A stretch of 64,000 bases of DNA from Pseudomonas putida W15Oct28 (GCF_000708715.2 NZ_JENB01000007.1:62001-126000), one strand, 5' to 3'. Counted from the stretch's first letter, positions 25,943 to 35,053 are shown. Notes: generated by a model from the sequence alone, not told the origin. A program made the numbers and translations.

Positions 25943-26051
25943 GCTGTGCTCCGTAGGAAAGATGCGCACCTTACACGAGTGTAGTGGCGGGTGGGGTGAG
26001 TCAGGTCGACAGAAAAAATGCTGGCCAGGGGCAAAACCTCTGTGCTGAAAT

Positions 26052-26077
26052 AGTTATGTTATGTTGTAACACTATAA
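26052..26077. promoter_or_regulatory. possible Zur box upstream of the TonB receptor
   Basis: The A/T-rich segment includes GTTATGTTATGTTGTAAC and ends ACTATAA, resembling the GTTATA-type half sites of Zur. The dyad is imperfect. The downstream receptor has a histidine-rich loop consistent with zinc uptake, which is the main support. Confidence 0.42.
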
Positions 26078-26106
26078 AAGCATCTGCCAAGGAACGCCCC
26101 ATCCCC

Positions 26107-28155
26107 ATGTTGTACGCACCGCTTCGCCTCTCCCCTCTTGCCGTCGCGCTCTGGCTGGCTGCGTCGCCCAGCCAGGCCGTGGAACTCGAACCCCAGGTCA
26201 TCACCGCCAACCCGCTGGGCAACCGCCAGCTGGCCGCCCCCAGCACCGTGCTCGAAGGCGACGACCTGCTGCAACAACAGCACGGCAGCCTCGGTGAAAC
26301 CCTGAACAAGCAGCCCGGTGTTGCCTCTACCTGGTTCGGCCCTGGCGCCAGCCGCCCGGTGATCCGCGGCCTGGACGGCGACCGCATTCGCATCCTGCGC
26401 AATGGCGTCGGCGCCCTGGATGCCTCGTCACTGTCCTATGACCATGCCGTGCCGCTGGACCCGGTCACCGTCGACCGCGTCGAGATCGTCCGTGGCCCGG
26501 CCGCCCTGCTCTACGGCGGCAACGCCATCGGTGGCGTGGTCAACACGTTCGACAACCGCATCCCGGATGCACCGATCGAAGGCATCCACGGTGCCGGTGA
26601 GTTGCGCTACGGCGGCGCCGACACCACCCGCAGCAGCGCCGGCAAGCTGGAGGCGGGTAACGGTGCCTTCGCCCTGCACCTGGATGCCAACAGCCGCCAG
26701 TTCAACGACCTGCGCATCCCCGGCTACGCCCGCAGTTCCAAGGTGCGTGACGCCGACGAGCCCGGCAGCAAACACCGCCTGGAAAACAGCGACGGCCGCC
26801 AGGACGGCGGTGCAGTCGGTGGTGCCTATCACTGGGATCACGGTTACGCCGGCCTGTCGTACAGCCGCTACGACAGCAATTACGGCTCGGTGGCCGAATC
26901 TGGTGTGCGCCTGGACATGAAGCAGGACCACTACGCCTTCGCCTCCGAGCTGCGCGACCTGGACGGCCCGTTCAGCTCCGTCAAGGTCGATGCTGGCTAT
27001 ACCGACTACGAACACAGCGAAATCGAAGAAGGCGAGGTGCACACCACCTTCAAGAACAAGGGCTACGAAGCACGTATCGAAGCCCGCCACCAACCGCTCG
27101 GGCCGGTGGAGGGGGTGATCGGTGCGCAGGTCAGTCGCAATGAATTCTCCGCCCTGGGCGAGGAAGCCTTTGTCCCACACACCAATACCGACAGCCTGGC
27201 GCTGTTCATGCTGGAGCAATGGCAGGCCACGGAACGGCTGAACCTGAGCCTGGGCGCACGCCTGGAGCACACCCGGGTAGACCCGGACGCCAAAGGCGAC
27301 GAAAACTTCGTCGATGCCGACAGCGCCAGCAGCTTCAACGCCTTCAGCCTGTCCTCCGGTGCGGTGTACCAGCTCGACCCGGTCTGGTCGCTGGCCGCCA
27401 ACCTCGGCTACACCGAGCGCGCCCCGACCTTCTACGAGCTGTATGCCAATGGCGCGCACGTGGCCACCGGGGCCTTTGAAGTGGGTGACGCCAGCCTGAA
27501 CAAGGAAAAGGCCATTTCCGCCGACCTGGCACTGCGCTTCGACAATGGCACCCACAAAGGCAGTGTCGGGGTGTTCTACAGCCACTTTCGCAACTACATC
27601 GGGCTGATCGGCACCGGCAACCTGCGCGAGGGCGGGCATGACCACGACCATGGCGAGGATGACCACGACCACGATCATGACCACGAAGGTTTCCCGGAAT
27701 ACCAGTACCAAGGCGTGCGGGCGCGCTTCTACGGCATCGAGGCCCAGGACCGCTGGCAGCTGGTCGAGAACCGTTACGGCAGCTTCGCGCTGGAACTGTC
27801 CGGTGACTACACCCGGGCCAAGAACCTCGACAGTGGCGAACCGCTGCCACGTATCGCCCCGCTACGCCTGAACAGCGGCCTGGTCTGGGAACTGGACCGC
27901 TGGCAGGCGCGGGTCGATGTGCAGCATGCCGCGTCGCAGCACCGCAAACCGGCCAACGAAACCAGCACCGATGGCTACACCACACTGGGTGCAAGCGTTG
28001 GCTACCGCTTCGAGGTTGGCCAGAGCCAGTGGTTGGCGTTTGTGCGCGGCGAAAACCTGACCGACCAGACCGTGCGCTATGCCAGCTCGATCCTGCGCGA
28101 CATCGCGCCGGCGCCGGGGCGTAGCGTGGAAGTGGGCCTGCGTACCACCTTCTGA
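26107..28155 (+). CDS. znuD: TonB-dependent outer-membrane receptor, ZnuD-like (zinc)
   Basis: A 682-residue TonB-dependent receptor beginning at ATG 26107, where a signal peptide (ALWLAASPSQA) starts the mature protein at VELEPQVITANPLG. The plug domain shows GVASTWFGPGASRPVIRGLDGDRIRILRNGVG and the conserved VEIVRGPAALLYGGNAIGGVVN pieces. A loop at about residues 510-528 contains HDHDHGEDDHDHDHDH, like the zinc-catching loop of ZnuD. The C-terminus is the usual beta-barrel strand ending in F. The histidine loop and the upstream Zur-like site suggest zinc; heme or another metal is not excluded. Confidence 0.85.
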   Translation: MLYAPLRLSPLAVALWLAASPSQAVELEPQVITANPLGNRQLAAPSTVLEGDDLLQQQHGSLGETLNKQPGVASTWFGPGASRPVIRGLDGDRIRILRNGVGALDASSLSYDHAVPLDPVTVDRVEIVRGPAALLYGGNAIGGVVNTFDNRIPDAPIEGIHGAGELRYGGADTTRSSAGKLEAGNGAFALHLDANSRQFNDLRIPGYARSSKVRDADEPGSKHRLENSDGRQDGGAVGGAYHWDHGYAGLSYSRYDSNYGSVAESGVRLDMKQDHYAFASELRDLDGPFSSVKVDAGYTDYEHSEIEEGEVHTTFKNKGYEARIEARHQPLGPVEGVIGAQVSRNEFSALGEEAFVPHTNTDSLALFMLEQWQATERLNLSLGARLEHTRVDPDAKGDENFVDADSASSFNAFSLSSGAVYQLDPVWSLAANLGYTERAPTFYELYANGAHVATGAFEVGDASLNKEKAISADLALRFDNGTHKGSVGVFYSHFRNYIGLIGTGNLREGGHDHDHGEDDHDHDHDHEGFPEYQYQGVRARFYGIEAQDRWQLVENRYGSFALELSGDYTRAKNLDSGEPLPRIAPLRLNSGLVWELDRWQARVDVQHAASQHRKPANETSTDGYTTLGASVGYRFEVGQSQWLAFVRGENLTDQTVRYASSILRDIAPAPGRSVEVGLRTTF

Positions 28156-28170
28156 TTGCAAATGAGCCTC

Positions 28171-28255
28171 TGTGGGAGCGGGCGTGCCCGCGAAGAATCC
28201 AGCGCGGTGCATGGCACCGGCTCTGCCGGTGTTCGCGGGCACGCCCGCTCCCACA
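28171..28255. repeat. paired REP palindrome, GCGGGCGTGCCCGC core type
   Basis: A perfect 24-bp inverted repeat, 28171-28194 against 28232-28255, starts 16 bases after the TonB receptor stop. The interior holds ACCGGCTCTGCCGGT, itself a small hairpin. Confidence 0.86.
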
Positions 28256-28512
28256 AGGATTTGGCAAACTTTAAGATTTGCCCAAGATAGTGCCTTCTAC
28301 TCCTGTGCGCTCCCCTGCGCCCGCATGGACTATTGCCAGATCAGCAACAATCAACTGCGACAATTTGTCTTTTTTTCTTACAACTTCCGCTATATCCTCC
28401 CCGCCTGAAGCTGAATCGCTTCACTGAAACCATCTTGTCGCCATATCCATTGAAGGCCCGCCCTTCGATGCGCTTGCCGTTTTTTTCAATAATCAAAAGA
28501 TAGCGCTATCTC
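28256..28512. other. leader region before oprB
   Basis: With the adjoining REP element, this makes 357 bases without a gene. It contains the short dyad GACAA-T-TTGTC (28359-28369), a T-rich run just after it, and the palindrome before the start codon. It is notably more A/T-rich than its surroundings, as expected for a promoter. I see no credible coding sequence. Confidence 0.5.
28498..28511. promoter_or_regulatory. 14-bp perfect palindrome in the ribosome-binding position of oprB
   Basis: AGATAGCGCTATCT ends one base before the ATG and occupies the place where a Shine-Dalgarno sequence would lie; none is visible. It could be an operator, or an RNA hairpin that controls initiation. Confidence 0.55.
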
Positions 28513-29847
28513 ATGCTCCAACTGCCCAAAACCTGTTACATCGGCCTTGCCCTCAGCGCCTTGGCGACACCCGCCGGCGCCAGCGAAATGTTTGCCAGCG
28601 ACTCCCCATGGATGCTCGGCGACTGGGGCGGTACCCGCAGCGAATTGCTGGAAAAAGGCTACGACTTCACCCTTGGCTACACCGGCGAGATGGGCAGCAA
28701 CCTGCACGGCGGCTACGACCACGACCATGCCGCCCGCTACAGCGACCAGTTCACCTTTGGCAGCCACCTGGACCTGGACAAGATCCTCGGCTGGCACGAC
28801 ACCGAATTCCAGCTGACCATCACCGAGCGCCACGGCGACAACATCAGCAACGACCGCATCAACGACCCCCGCGTTGGCGGCTTCACCTCGGCCCAGGAAG
28901 TCTGGGGCCGTGGCGAAACCTGGCGGCTGACGCAGATGTGGATCAAGCAGAAGTACTTCGATGGTGCGCTGGACGTGAAATTCGGCCGCTTCGGTGAAGG
29001 CGAAGACTTCAACAGCTTCCCTTGCGACTTCCAGAACCTGGCCTTCTGCGGCTCGCAGGTGGGCAACTGGGTAGGTGGCATCTGGTACAACTGGCCGGTC
29101 AGCCAGTGGGCGCTGCGCGTACGCTACAACCTCAGCGACGCGCTTTACACCCAGGTCGGCGTGTTCGAGCAGAACCCCTCCAATCTGGAATCGGGCAACG
29201 GCTTCAAGCTCAGCGGCAGCGGCACCCAGGGCGCGGTAATGCCGATCGAACTGGTATGGACCCCACGCATCCAAGGCCTGAAAGGGGAATATCGCGCCGG
29301 CTACTACTACAGTAATGCCAAGGCACAGGATGTTCTCAAGGACAGCAACGGCCAGCCGGCCGCCCTCAGCGGCGCCGCCTACCGCAGCAGTTCGAGCAAG
29401 CACGGCATGTGGCTCGGCGCCCAGCAGCAGGTGACTTCGCTGGCCTCCGACCAGTCGCGTGGCCTGAGCCTGTTCGCCAACGCCACGGTGCATGACAAGA
29501 AGACCAATGCCATCGATAACTATGTACAGGCAGGGCTGGTATACAAAGGGCCTTTCGACGCCCGCGCCAAGGACGACATCGGTTTCGCCCTGGCTCGCGT
29601 GCACGTCAACCCTGCCTACCGCAAGAACGCCCGCCTGGCCAACCAGGCCGCTGGCCTCTACGACTACGACAACCCCGGCTTCCTGCCTGTGCAGGACACC
29701 GAGTACAGCGCCGAGCTGTACTACGGCATTCATTTGGCCGACTGGCTCACGGTACGCCCCAACCTGCAGTACATCCGCCACCCGGGCGGGGTATCGCAGG
29801 TGGATGGCGCCCTGGTCGGTGGCCTGAAGATCCAGAGCAGTTTCTAA
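28513..29847 (+). CDS. oprB: carbohydrate-selective porin OprB
   Basis: Outer-membrane sugar porin of 444 residues that admits glucose to the periplasm, supplying the glucose dehydrogenase encoded next. The signal peptide ends after ATPAGA. Mature features include WMLGDWGGTRSELLEKGYDFTLGY near the N-terminus, YRAGYYYSNA, and a final strand LVGGLKIQSSF ending in Phe. Only 30 bases separate it from gcd, so they are probably cotranscribed. The start has no clear Shine-Dalgarno; a palindrome occupies that position. Confidence 0.92.
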   Translation: MLQLPKTCYIGLALSALATPAGASEMFASDSPWMLGDWGGTRSELLEKGYDFTLGYTGEMGSNLHGGYDHDHAARYSDQFTFGSHLDLDKILGWHDTEFQLTITERHGDNISNDRINDPRVGGFTSAQEVWGRGETWRLTQMWIKQKYFDGALDVKFGRFGEGEDFNSFPCDFQNLAFCGSQVGNWVGGIWYNWPVSQWALRVRYNLSDALYTQVGVFEQNPSNLESGNGFKLSGSGTQGAVMPIELVWTPRIQGLKGEYRAGYYYSNAKAQDVLKDSNGQPAALSGAAYRSSSSKHGMWLGAQQQVTSLASDQSRGLSLFANATVHDKKTNAIDNYVQAGLVYKGPFDARAKDDIGFALARVHVNPAYRKNARLANQAAGLYDYDNPGFLPVQDTEYSAELYYGIHLADWLTVRPNLQYIRHPGGVSQVDGALVGGLKIQSSF

Positions 29848-29877
29848 CCCCCTTTTTGACCTGACGGAGAACCTACG

Positions 29878-32289
29878 ATGAGCACTGAAGGTGCCAACCA
29901 AGGAAGCCGCTGGCTACCTCGCCTGATCGGCGCGCTGCTATTGCTGATGGGCCTGGCCCTGCTGGCAGGCGGTATCAAGCTGAGCCAGCTGGGCGGATCG
30001 CTGTACTACCTGATCGCCGGTATCGGCTTTGCCCTGTCGGGCATCCTGCTGCTGGCCCAGCGCCGCATTGCCCTGGGCCTGTACGGCCTGGTGCTGCTGG
30101 GCAGCACCGTATGGGCCCTGCTTGAAGTGGGCCTGGACTGGTGGCAACTGGTCCCACGCCTGGCCATCTGGTTTGCCATCGGTGTGGTGTTGCTGCTGCC
30201 GTGGGCACGTCGCCCGTTGATCGGCCCGGCCAGCAAAGCCAACACGGCACTGCTCGGCGTTGCAGTGGTGGCTTCGGGCGCCTGCGCCCTGGGCAGCCAG
30301 TTCACCCACCCGGGCGAAGTGTTCGGCGAACTGGGCCGCGAAAGCAGCGAAATGGCCAGCGCCGCCCCGGCCATGCCTGACGGCGAATGGCAGGCCTATG
30401 GCCGCACCGAGCATGGCGACCGCTATTCGCCGCTGCGCCAGATCACCCCGCAGAATGCCTACCGCCTGGAAGAAGCCTGGCGTATCCGCACCGGTGACCT
30501 GCCGACCGAAAACGACCCGGTGGAGCTGACCAACCAGAACACCCCGCTGAAGGTCAATGGCATGCTCTACGCCTGCACCGCGCACAGCCGCGTGCTGGCC
30601 CTGGACCCGGACACCGGCGCGGAAATCTGGCGCTACGACCCGCAGGTCAAGAGCCCGGTCGGCACCTTCAAAGGCTTTGCCCACATGACCTGCCGTGGCG
30701 TTTCGTACTATGACGAAAACCGCTATGTCAGCCGCGACGGCAGCCCGGCGCCGAAAATTACCGACGCCGGCCAGGCCGTGGCCCAGGCCTGCCCGCGCCG
30801 CCTGTACCTGCCTACCGCAGATGCCCGCCTGATTGCCATCAACGCCGACAATGGCAAGGTGTGCGAAGGCTTCGCCAACCAGGGCGTGATCGACCTCACC
30901 ACCGGCATCGGCCCATTCACCGCCGGCGGCTACTATTCCACCTCGCCTGCCGCTGTCACCCGTGACCTGGTGATCATCGGTGGCCACGTCACCGACAACG
31001 AGTCGACCAACGAGCCGTCGGGCGTGATCCGCGCCTACGACGTGCACGACGGCCACCTGGTGTGGAACTGGGACAGCAACAACCCGGAAGACACCAAACC
31101 ATTGGCTGCCGGCAAGATGTACAGCCGCAACTCGGCCAACATGTGGTCGATCGCCAGCGTCGACGAAGACCTTGGCATGATCTACCTGCCGCTGGGCAAC
31201 CAGACCCCGGACCAGTGGGGCGCTGACCGCACCCCGGGCGCCGAGAAGTACAGCGCCGGCGTGGTCGCCCTTGACCTGGCCACCGGCAAGGCCCGCTGGA
31301 ACTACCAGTTCACCCACCACGACCTGTGGGACATGGACGTCGGCAGCCAGCCGACCCTGGTCCACCTGAAGACCGACGATGGCGTGAAACCTGCGATCAT
31401 CGTGCCGACCAAGCAAGGCAGCCTGTACGTGCTCGACCGCCGCGACGGTACGCCGATCGTGCCGATCCGCGAAATCCCCACCCCGCAAGGCGCTGTGAAG
31501 GGCGACCACACCTCGCCGACCCAGGCCCGCTCCGACCTCAACCTGCTCGGCCCTGAGCTGACCGAACAGGCCATGTGGGGCGCCACGCCGTTCGACCAGA
31601 TGCTGTGCCGCATCCAGTTCCGCGAACTGCGCTACGAAGGCCAGTACACCCCGCCATCCGAGCAGGGTTCGCTGATCTACCCGGGCAACGTGGGTGTATT
31701 CAACTGGGGCAGCGTGTCGGTCGACCCGGTGCGCCAGCTGCTGTTCACCTCGCCCAACTACATGGCCTTCGTGTCGAAGATGGTGCCGCGCGAGCAGGTG
31801 GCCGAAGGCAGCAAGCGCGAAAGCGAGACCAGCGGCGTGCAGCCCAATACCGGCGCGCCGTACGCGGTGACCATGCACCCGTTCATGTCGCCGCTGGGCG
31901 TACCGTGCCAGGCCCCGGCCTGGGGCTATGTCGCCGCCATCGACCTGTTCACCAACAAGGTGGTGTGGAAGCACAAGAACGGCACCACCCGCGACAGCAC
32001 CCCGGTACCGATCGGCCTGCCGGTTGGCGTGCCAAGCATGGGCGGTTCGATCGTTACCGCAGGCGGCGTCGGCTTCCTCAGCGGCACCCTCGACCAGTAC
32101 CTGCGCGCCTATGACGTGAACAACGGCAAGGAACTGTGGAGTGCCCGCCTGCCAGCGGGTGGCCAGGCCACGCCGATGAGCTACACCGGCAAGGATGGCA
32201 AACAGTATGTGCTGGTGACTGCTGGCGGCCATGGCTCGCTGGGTACCAAGATGGGCGATTACATCATCGCTTACAAACTCGCGGAATAA
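29878..32289 (+). CDS. gcd: membrane-bound PQQ-dependent glucose dehydrogenase
   Basis: Quinoprotein that oxidises glucose to gluconolactone in the periplasm and passes electrons to ubiquinone, the first step of the direct oxidative route in Pseudomonas. The 803 residues comprise five N-terminal membrane segments in roughly 140 residues (LIGALLLLMGLALLAGGI, YYLIAGIGFALSGILLLA and others), then an eight-bladed propeller. Characteristic parts are WQAYGRTEHGDRYSPLRQI, the WNYQFTHHDLWDMD loop, TKQGSLYVLDRRDG and PLGVPCQAPAWGY. ATG 29878 follows CGGAG. The upstream oprB supports the role. Confidence 0.95.
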   Translation: MSTEGANQGSRWLPRLIGALLLLMGLALLAGGIKLSQLGGSLYYLIAGIGFALSGILLLAQRRIALGLYGLVLLGSTVWALLEVGLDWWQLVPRLAIWFAIGVVLLLPWARRPLIGPASKANTALLGVAVVASGACALGSQFTHPGEVFGELGRESSEMASAAPAMPDGEWQAYGRTEHGDRYSPLRQITPQNAYRLEEAWRIRTGDLPTENDPVELTNQNTPLKVNGMLYACTAHSRVLALDPDTGAEIWRYDPQVKSPVGTFKGFAHMTCRGVSYYDENRYVSRDGSPAPKITDAGQAVAQACPRRLYLPTADARLIAINADNGKVCEGFANQGVIDLTTGIGPFTAGGYYSTSPAAVTRDLVIIGGHVTDNESTNEPSGVIRAYDVHDGHLVWNWDSNNPEDTKPLAAGKMYSRNSANMWSIASVDEDLGMIYLPLGNQTPDQWGADRTPGAEKYSAGVVALDLATGKARWNYQFTHHDLWDMDVGSQPTLVHLKTDDGVKPAIIVPTKQGSLYVLDRRDGTPIVPIREIPTPQGAVKGDHTSPTQARSDLNLLGPELTEQAMWGATPFDQMLCRIQFRELRYEGQYTPPSEQGSLIYPGNVGVFNWGSVSVDPVRQLLFTSPNYMAFVSKMVPREQVAEGSKRESETSGVQPNTGAPYAVTMHPFMSPLGVPCQAPAWGYVAAIDLFTNKVVWKHKNGTTRDSTPVPIGLPVGVPSMGGSIVTAGGVGFLSGTLDQYLRAYDVNNGKELWSARLPAGGQATPMSYTGKDGKQYVLVTAGGHGSLGTKMGDYIIAYKLAE

Positions 32290-32296
32290 AGCTACC

Positions 32297-32316
32297 GAGC
32301 CCCTCCTCAGGGGCTC
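32297..32316 (+). terminator. hairpin directly after gcd
   Basis: GAGCCCCT-CCTC-AGGGGCTC forms an 8-bp stem with a four-base loop, eight bases beyond the gcd stop. There is no run of T residues, so it would need Rho or act only to protect the 3' end. Confidence 0.68.
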
Positions 32317-32324
32317 ATCCACCT

Positions 32325-32428
32325 GTACCGGCCTCATCGCCGGCAAGCCAGCTCCCACAGGTACACCACAGGCCTTGAAAGCTGTGGTGTACCTGTGGGA
32401 GCTGGCTTGCCGGCGATGAGGCCGGTAC
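32325..32428. repeat. paired REP forming a perfect 46-bp inverted repeat
   Basis: The left arm 32325-32370 and the right arm 32383-32428 are exact reverse complements over 46 bases, with a 12-base spacer. Each arm contains the GCCGGCAAGCCAGC core. It is the longest perfect palindrome in the window. Confidence 0.9.
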
Positions 32429-32438
32429 AGGCAAGCAA

Positions 32439-32468
32439 AGATGAAAGCCCTGCCTGCTGCTTTCATCT
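32439..32468. other. 10-bp stem hairpin upstream of the lon promoter
   Basis: AGATGAAAGC (32439-32448) pairs with GCTTTCATCT (32459-32468). It ends four bases before the -35 element of the sigma-32-type promoter, so it could bind a regulator. Confidence 0.5.
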
Positions 32469-32472
32469 ACCA

Positions 32473-32498
32473 TTGAAACCCATTCCCCTGCGCCCCAT
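32473..32498 (+). promoter_or_regulatory. sigma-32 (RpoH) heat-shock-type promoter for the Lon paralogue
   Basis: TTGAAA at 32473-32478 and CCCCAT at 32493-32498 are separated by 14 bases and match the RpoH consensus TTGAAA-N(11-16)-CCCCAT, with a T two bases later. Transcription would begin near 32507, 24 bases ahead of the start codon. Confidence 0.72.
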
Positions 32499-32530
32499 CT
32501 AAGCACCATAGCCATTCACGCAGGTGCCCC

Positions 32531-34948
32531 ATGAGCGACCAGCAGGATTTCCCGGAACACCCCGACGAACACAGCGAAGTCGAGCACACCACCCAGGCCG
32601 AAACCGGCCACGCCCTCGCCCTGCCCGGCCAGCAGCTGCCGGACAAGGTCTACGTGATCCCGATCCACAATCGCCCGTTCTTCCCGGCCCAGGTACTGCC
32701 GGTCATCGTCAATGAAGAACCTTGGGCAGAAACCCTCGACCTGGTGGCCAAGTCACCGGACCACTGCCTGGCGCTGTTCTTCATGGACACCCCGCCAGAA
32801 GACCACCGCCATTTCGACACCTCGGCCCTGCCGCAGTACGGCACGCTGGTCAAGGTGCACCATGCCAGCCGTGAAAACGGCAAACTGCAGTTCGTTGCCC
32901 AGGGCCTGACCCGGGTACGCATCCGCAACTGGCTCAAGCACCACCGCCCGCCCTACCTGGTCGAAGTCGAATACCCGCGCCAGTCCGCCGAGCCGACCGA
33001 CGAGGTCAAGGCCTACGGCATGGCGCTGATCAACGCGATCAAGGAGCTGCTGCCGCTCAACCCGCTGTACAGCGAAGAGCTGAAGAACTACCTCAACCGC
33101 TTCAGCCCCAACGACCCGTCACCGCTCACCGACTTCGCCGCCGCGCTGACCTCGGCCACCGGTAACCAGTTGCAGGAAGTGCTCGACTGCGTGCCCATGC
33201 TCAAGCGCATGGAAAAGGTCCTGCCGATGCTGCGCAAAGAGGTGGAAGTCGCACGCCTGCAGAACGAGATCTCGGCCGAGGTGAACCGGCAGATCGGCGA
33301 ACACCAGCGCGAGTTCTTCCTCAAGGAGCAACTCAAGGTCATCCAGCAGGAGCTGGGCCTTACCAAGGACGACCGCAGCGCCGACCTCGAACAGTTCGAG
33401 CAGCGCCTGGAAGGCAAGACCTTGCCGCCCCAGGCGCGCAAGCGCCTTGATGAAGAGATGGGCAAACTGGCCATTCTCGAAACCGGCTCGCCCGAGTACG
33501 CCGTCACCCGCAACTACCTCGACTGGGCCACCGCCTTGCCGTGGGGCGTCTACGGCAAGGACAAGCTCGACCTCAAGCATGCACGCAAAGTCCTCGACCA
33601 GCACCATGCCGGCCTCGACGACATCAAGGAACGCATCCTCGAATTCCTCGCCGTGGGTGCCTGGAAAGGCGAAATCAGCGGCTCGATCGTGCTGCTGGTG
33701 GGCCCGCCCGGGGTGGGCAAGACCAGTATCGGCAAGTCCATCGCCGAGTCGCTTGGCCGGCCGTTCTATCGTTTCAGCGTTGGCGGCATGCGTGACGAGG
33801 CCGAAATCAAGGGCCACCGCCGCACCTACATCGGCGCCCAGCCCGGCAAGCTGGTACAGGCCCTGAAAGACGTCGAAGTGATGAACCCGGTGATCATGCT
33901 CGACGAGATCGACAAGATGGGCCAGAGCTACCAGGGTGACCCGGCTTCCGCATTGCTGGAAACCCTCGACCCGGAGCAGAACGTCGACTTCCTCGACCAC
34001 TACCTCGACCTGCGCCTGGATCTGTCCAAGGTGCTGTTCGTGTGCACCGCCAACACCCTCGACTCGATCCCCGGGCCGTTGCTCGACCGCATGGAAGTGA
34101 TCCGCCTGTCCGGCTACATCACCGAAGAAAAACTGGCCATCGCCAAGCGCCACCTGTGGCCCAAGCAGCTGGAAAAGGCTGGCGTTTCCAAAACCAGCCT
34201 GAGCATCAGCGACAGCGCCCTACGCCTGGTGATCGAAGGCTATGCCCGCGAGGCCGGCGTACGCCAGTTGGAGAAACAACTGGGCAAGCTGGTGCGCAAG
34301 GCCGTGGTCAAGCTGCTGGAAAACCCCGCGGCCAAGCTGAAGATCGGCACCAAGGACCTGGAAGCCGCACTTGGCATGCCGGTGTTCCGCAGTGAGCAGG
34401 TACTGGCTGGCAAAGGCGTGATCACCGGCCTGGCCTGGACCAGCATGGGCGGCGCCACGCTGCCGATCGAGGCAACCCGCATCCACACCCTCAACCGCGG
34501 CTTCAAGCTGACCGGCAAGCTGGGTGACGTGATGAAGGAGTCGGCCGAAATTGCCTACAGCTACGTCAGTTCCAACCTCAAGCAGTTTGGCGGTGACCCT
34601 GGCTTCTTCAACGACGCGTTCATCCACTTGCACGTTCCCGAAGGCGCCACGCCCAAGGACGGCCCGAGCGCCGGCGTCACCATGGCCAGTGCCCTGTTGT
34701 CGCTCGCCCGCGACCAGGCACCGAAGAAAGGCGTGGCCATGACTGGCGAGCTGACCCTCACCGGCCAGGTGCTGCCAATTGGCGGTGTGCGCGAGAAGGT
34801 GATTGCGGCGCGCCGGCAGAAGATCTTTGAACTGATCCTGCCGGAGCCCAACCGCGGCGACTTCGAAGAACTGCCGGACTACCTGCGCGAAGGCCTGACA
34901 GTGCATTTCGCCAAGCGCTTTGCCGACGTGGCCAAGGTGCTGTTCTAA
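32531..34948 (+). CDS. Lon-family ATP-dependent protease, AsrA-like paralogue
   Basis: Cytoplasmic AAA+ serine protease of 805 residues. Order: N-terminal substrate domain (VYVIPIHNRPFFPAQVLPVIV), coiled coil, AAA+ module with Walker A GPPGVGKT and Walker B MLDEIDKM, then a Lon protease domain with Ser713 in KDGPSAGVTMA and Lys756 in IGGVREKV, 43 residues apart as in E. coli Lon. The acidic, histidine-rich N-terminal extension and the neighbouring protease-inhibitor gene resemble the AsrA locus of P. aeruginosa, a Lon paralogue, rather than the clpX-linked canonical lon. A sigma-32-type promoter lies upstream, implying heat-shock induction. Confidence 0.9.
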   Translation: MSDQQDFPEHPDEHSEVEHTTQAETGHALALPGQQLPDKVYVIPIHNRPFFPAQVLPVIVNEEPWAETLDLVAKSPDHCLALFFMDTPPEDHRHFDTSALPQYGTLVKVHHASRENGKLQFVAQGLTRVRIRNWLKHHRPPYLVEVEYPRQSAEPTDEVKAYGMALINAIKELLPLNPLYSEELKNYLNRFSPNDPSPLTDFAAALTSATGNQLQEVLDCVPMLKRMEKVLPMLRKEVEVARLQNEISAEVNRQIGEHQREFFLKEQLKVIQQELGLTKDDRSADLEQFEQRLEGKTLPPQARKRLDEEMGKLAILETGSPEYAVTRNYLDWATALPWGVYGKDKLDLKHARKVLDQHHAGLDDIKERILEFLAVGAWKGEISGSIVLLVGPPGVGKTSIGKSIAESLGRPFYRFSVGGMRDEAEIKGHRRTYIGAQPGKLVQALKDVEVMNPVIMLDEIDKMGQSYQGDPASALLETLDPEQNVDFLDHYLDLRLDLSKVLFVCTANTLDSIPGPLLDRMEVIRLSGYITEEKLAIAKRHLWPKQLEKAGVSKTSLSISDSALRLVIEGYAREAGVRQLEKQLGKLVRKAVVKLLENPAAKLKIGTKDLEAALGMPVFRSEQVLAGKGVITGLAWTSMGGATLPIEATRIHTLNRGFKLTGKLGDVMKESAEIAYSYVSSNLKQFGGDPGFFNDAFIHLHVPEGATPKDGPSAGVTMASALLSLARDQAPKKGVAMTGELTLTGQVLPIGGVREKVIAARRQKIFELILPEPNRGDFEELPDYLREGLTVHFAKRFADVAKVLF

Positions 34949-34953
34949 CCTGC

Positions 34954-35053
34954 ACCGGCCTCCTCGCGGCTAAAGCCGCTCCCACAGGAATATCACTGCC
35001 CTTGAAGCCAGTGGTATCCCTGTGGGAGCGGCTTTAGCCGCGAAGAGGCCGGT
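34954..35053. repeat. paired REP palindrome, GCGGCTTTAGCCGC core type
   Basis: ACCGGCCTC, GCGGCTAAAGCCGC and CTCCCACAGG are mirrored by the second arm ending GAAGAGGCCGGT. The arms flank a short ACTGCC/GCCAGT dyad. It separates the Lon gene from the inhibitor gene. Confidence 0.86.

Noticed and set aside
27637..27705. Low-complexity repeat as a sequencing artefact in the TonB receptor
   Set aside because: The His/Asp repeat stays in frame and the barrel continues normally afterwards; similar loops are known in ZnuD-type receptors.
29938..32466. An 842-codon open frame antisense to gcd
   Set aside because: It mirrors gcd in a high-G+C region where antisense stops are rare, shows no recognisable domain and has His/Gly/Ala-rich composition. 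The same holds for long antisense frames over aauS, tctA and mucD.
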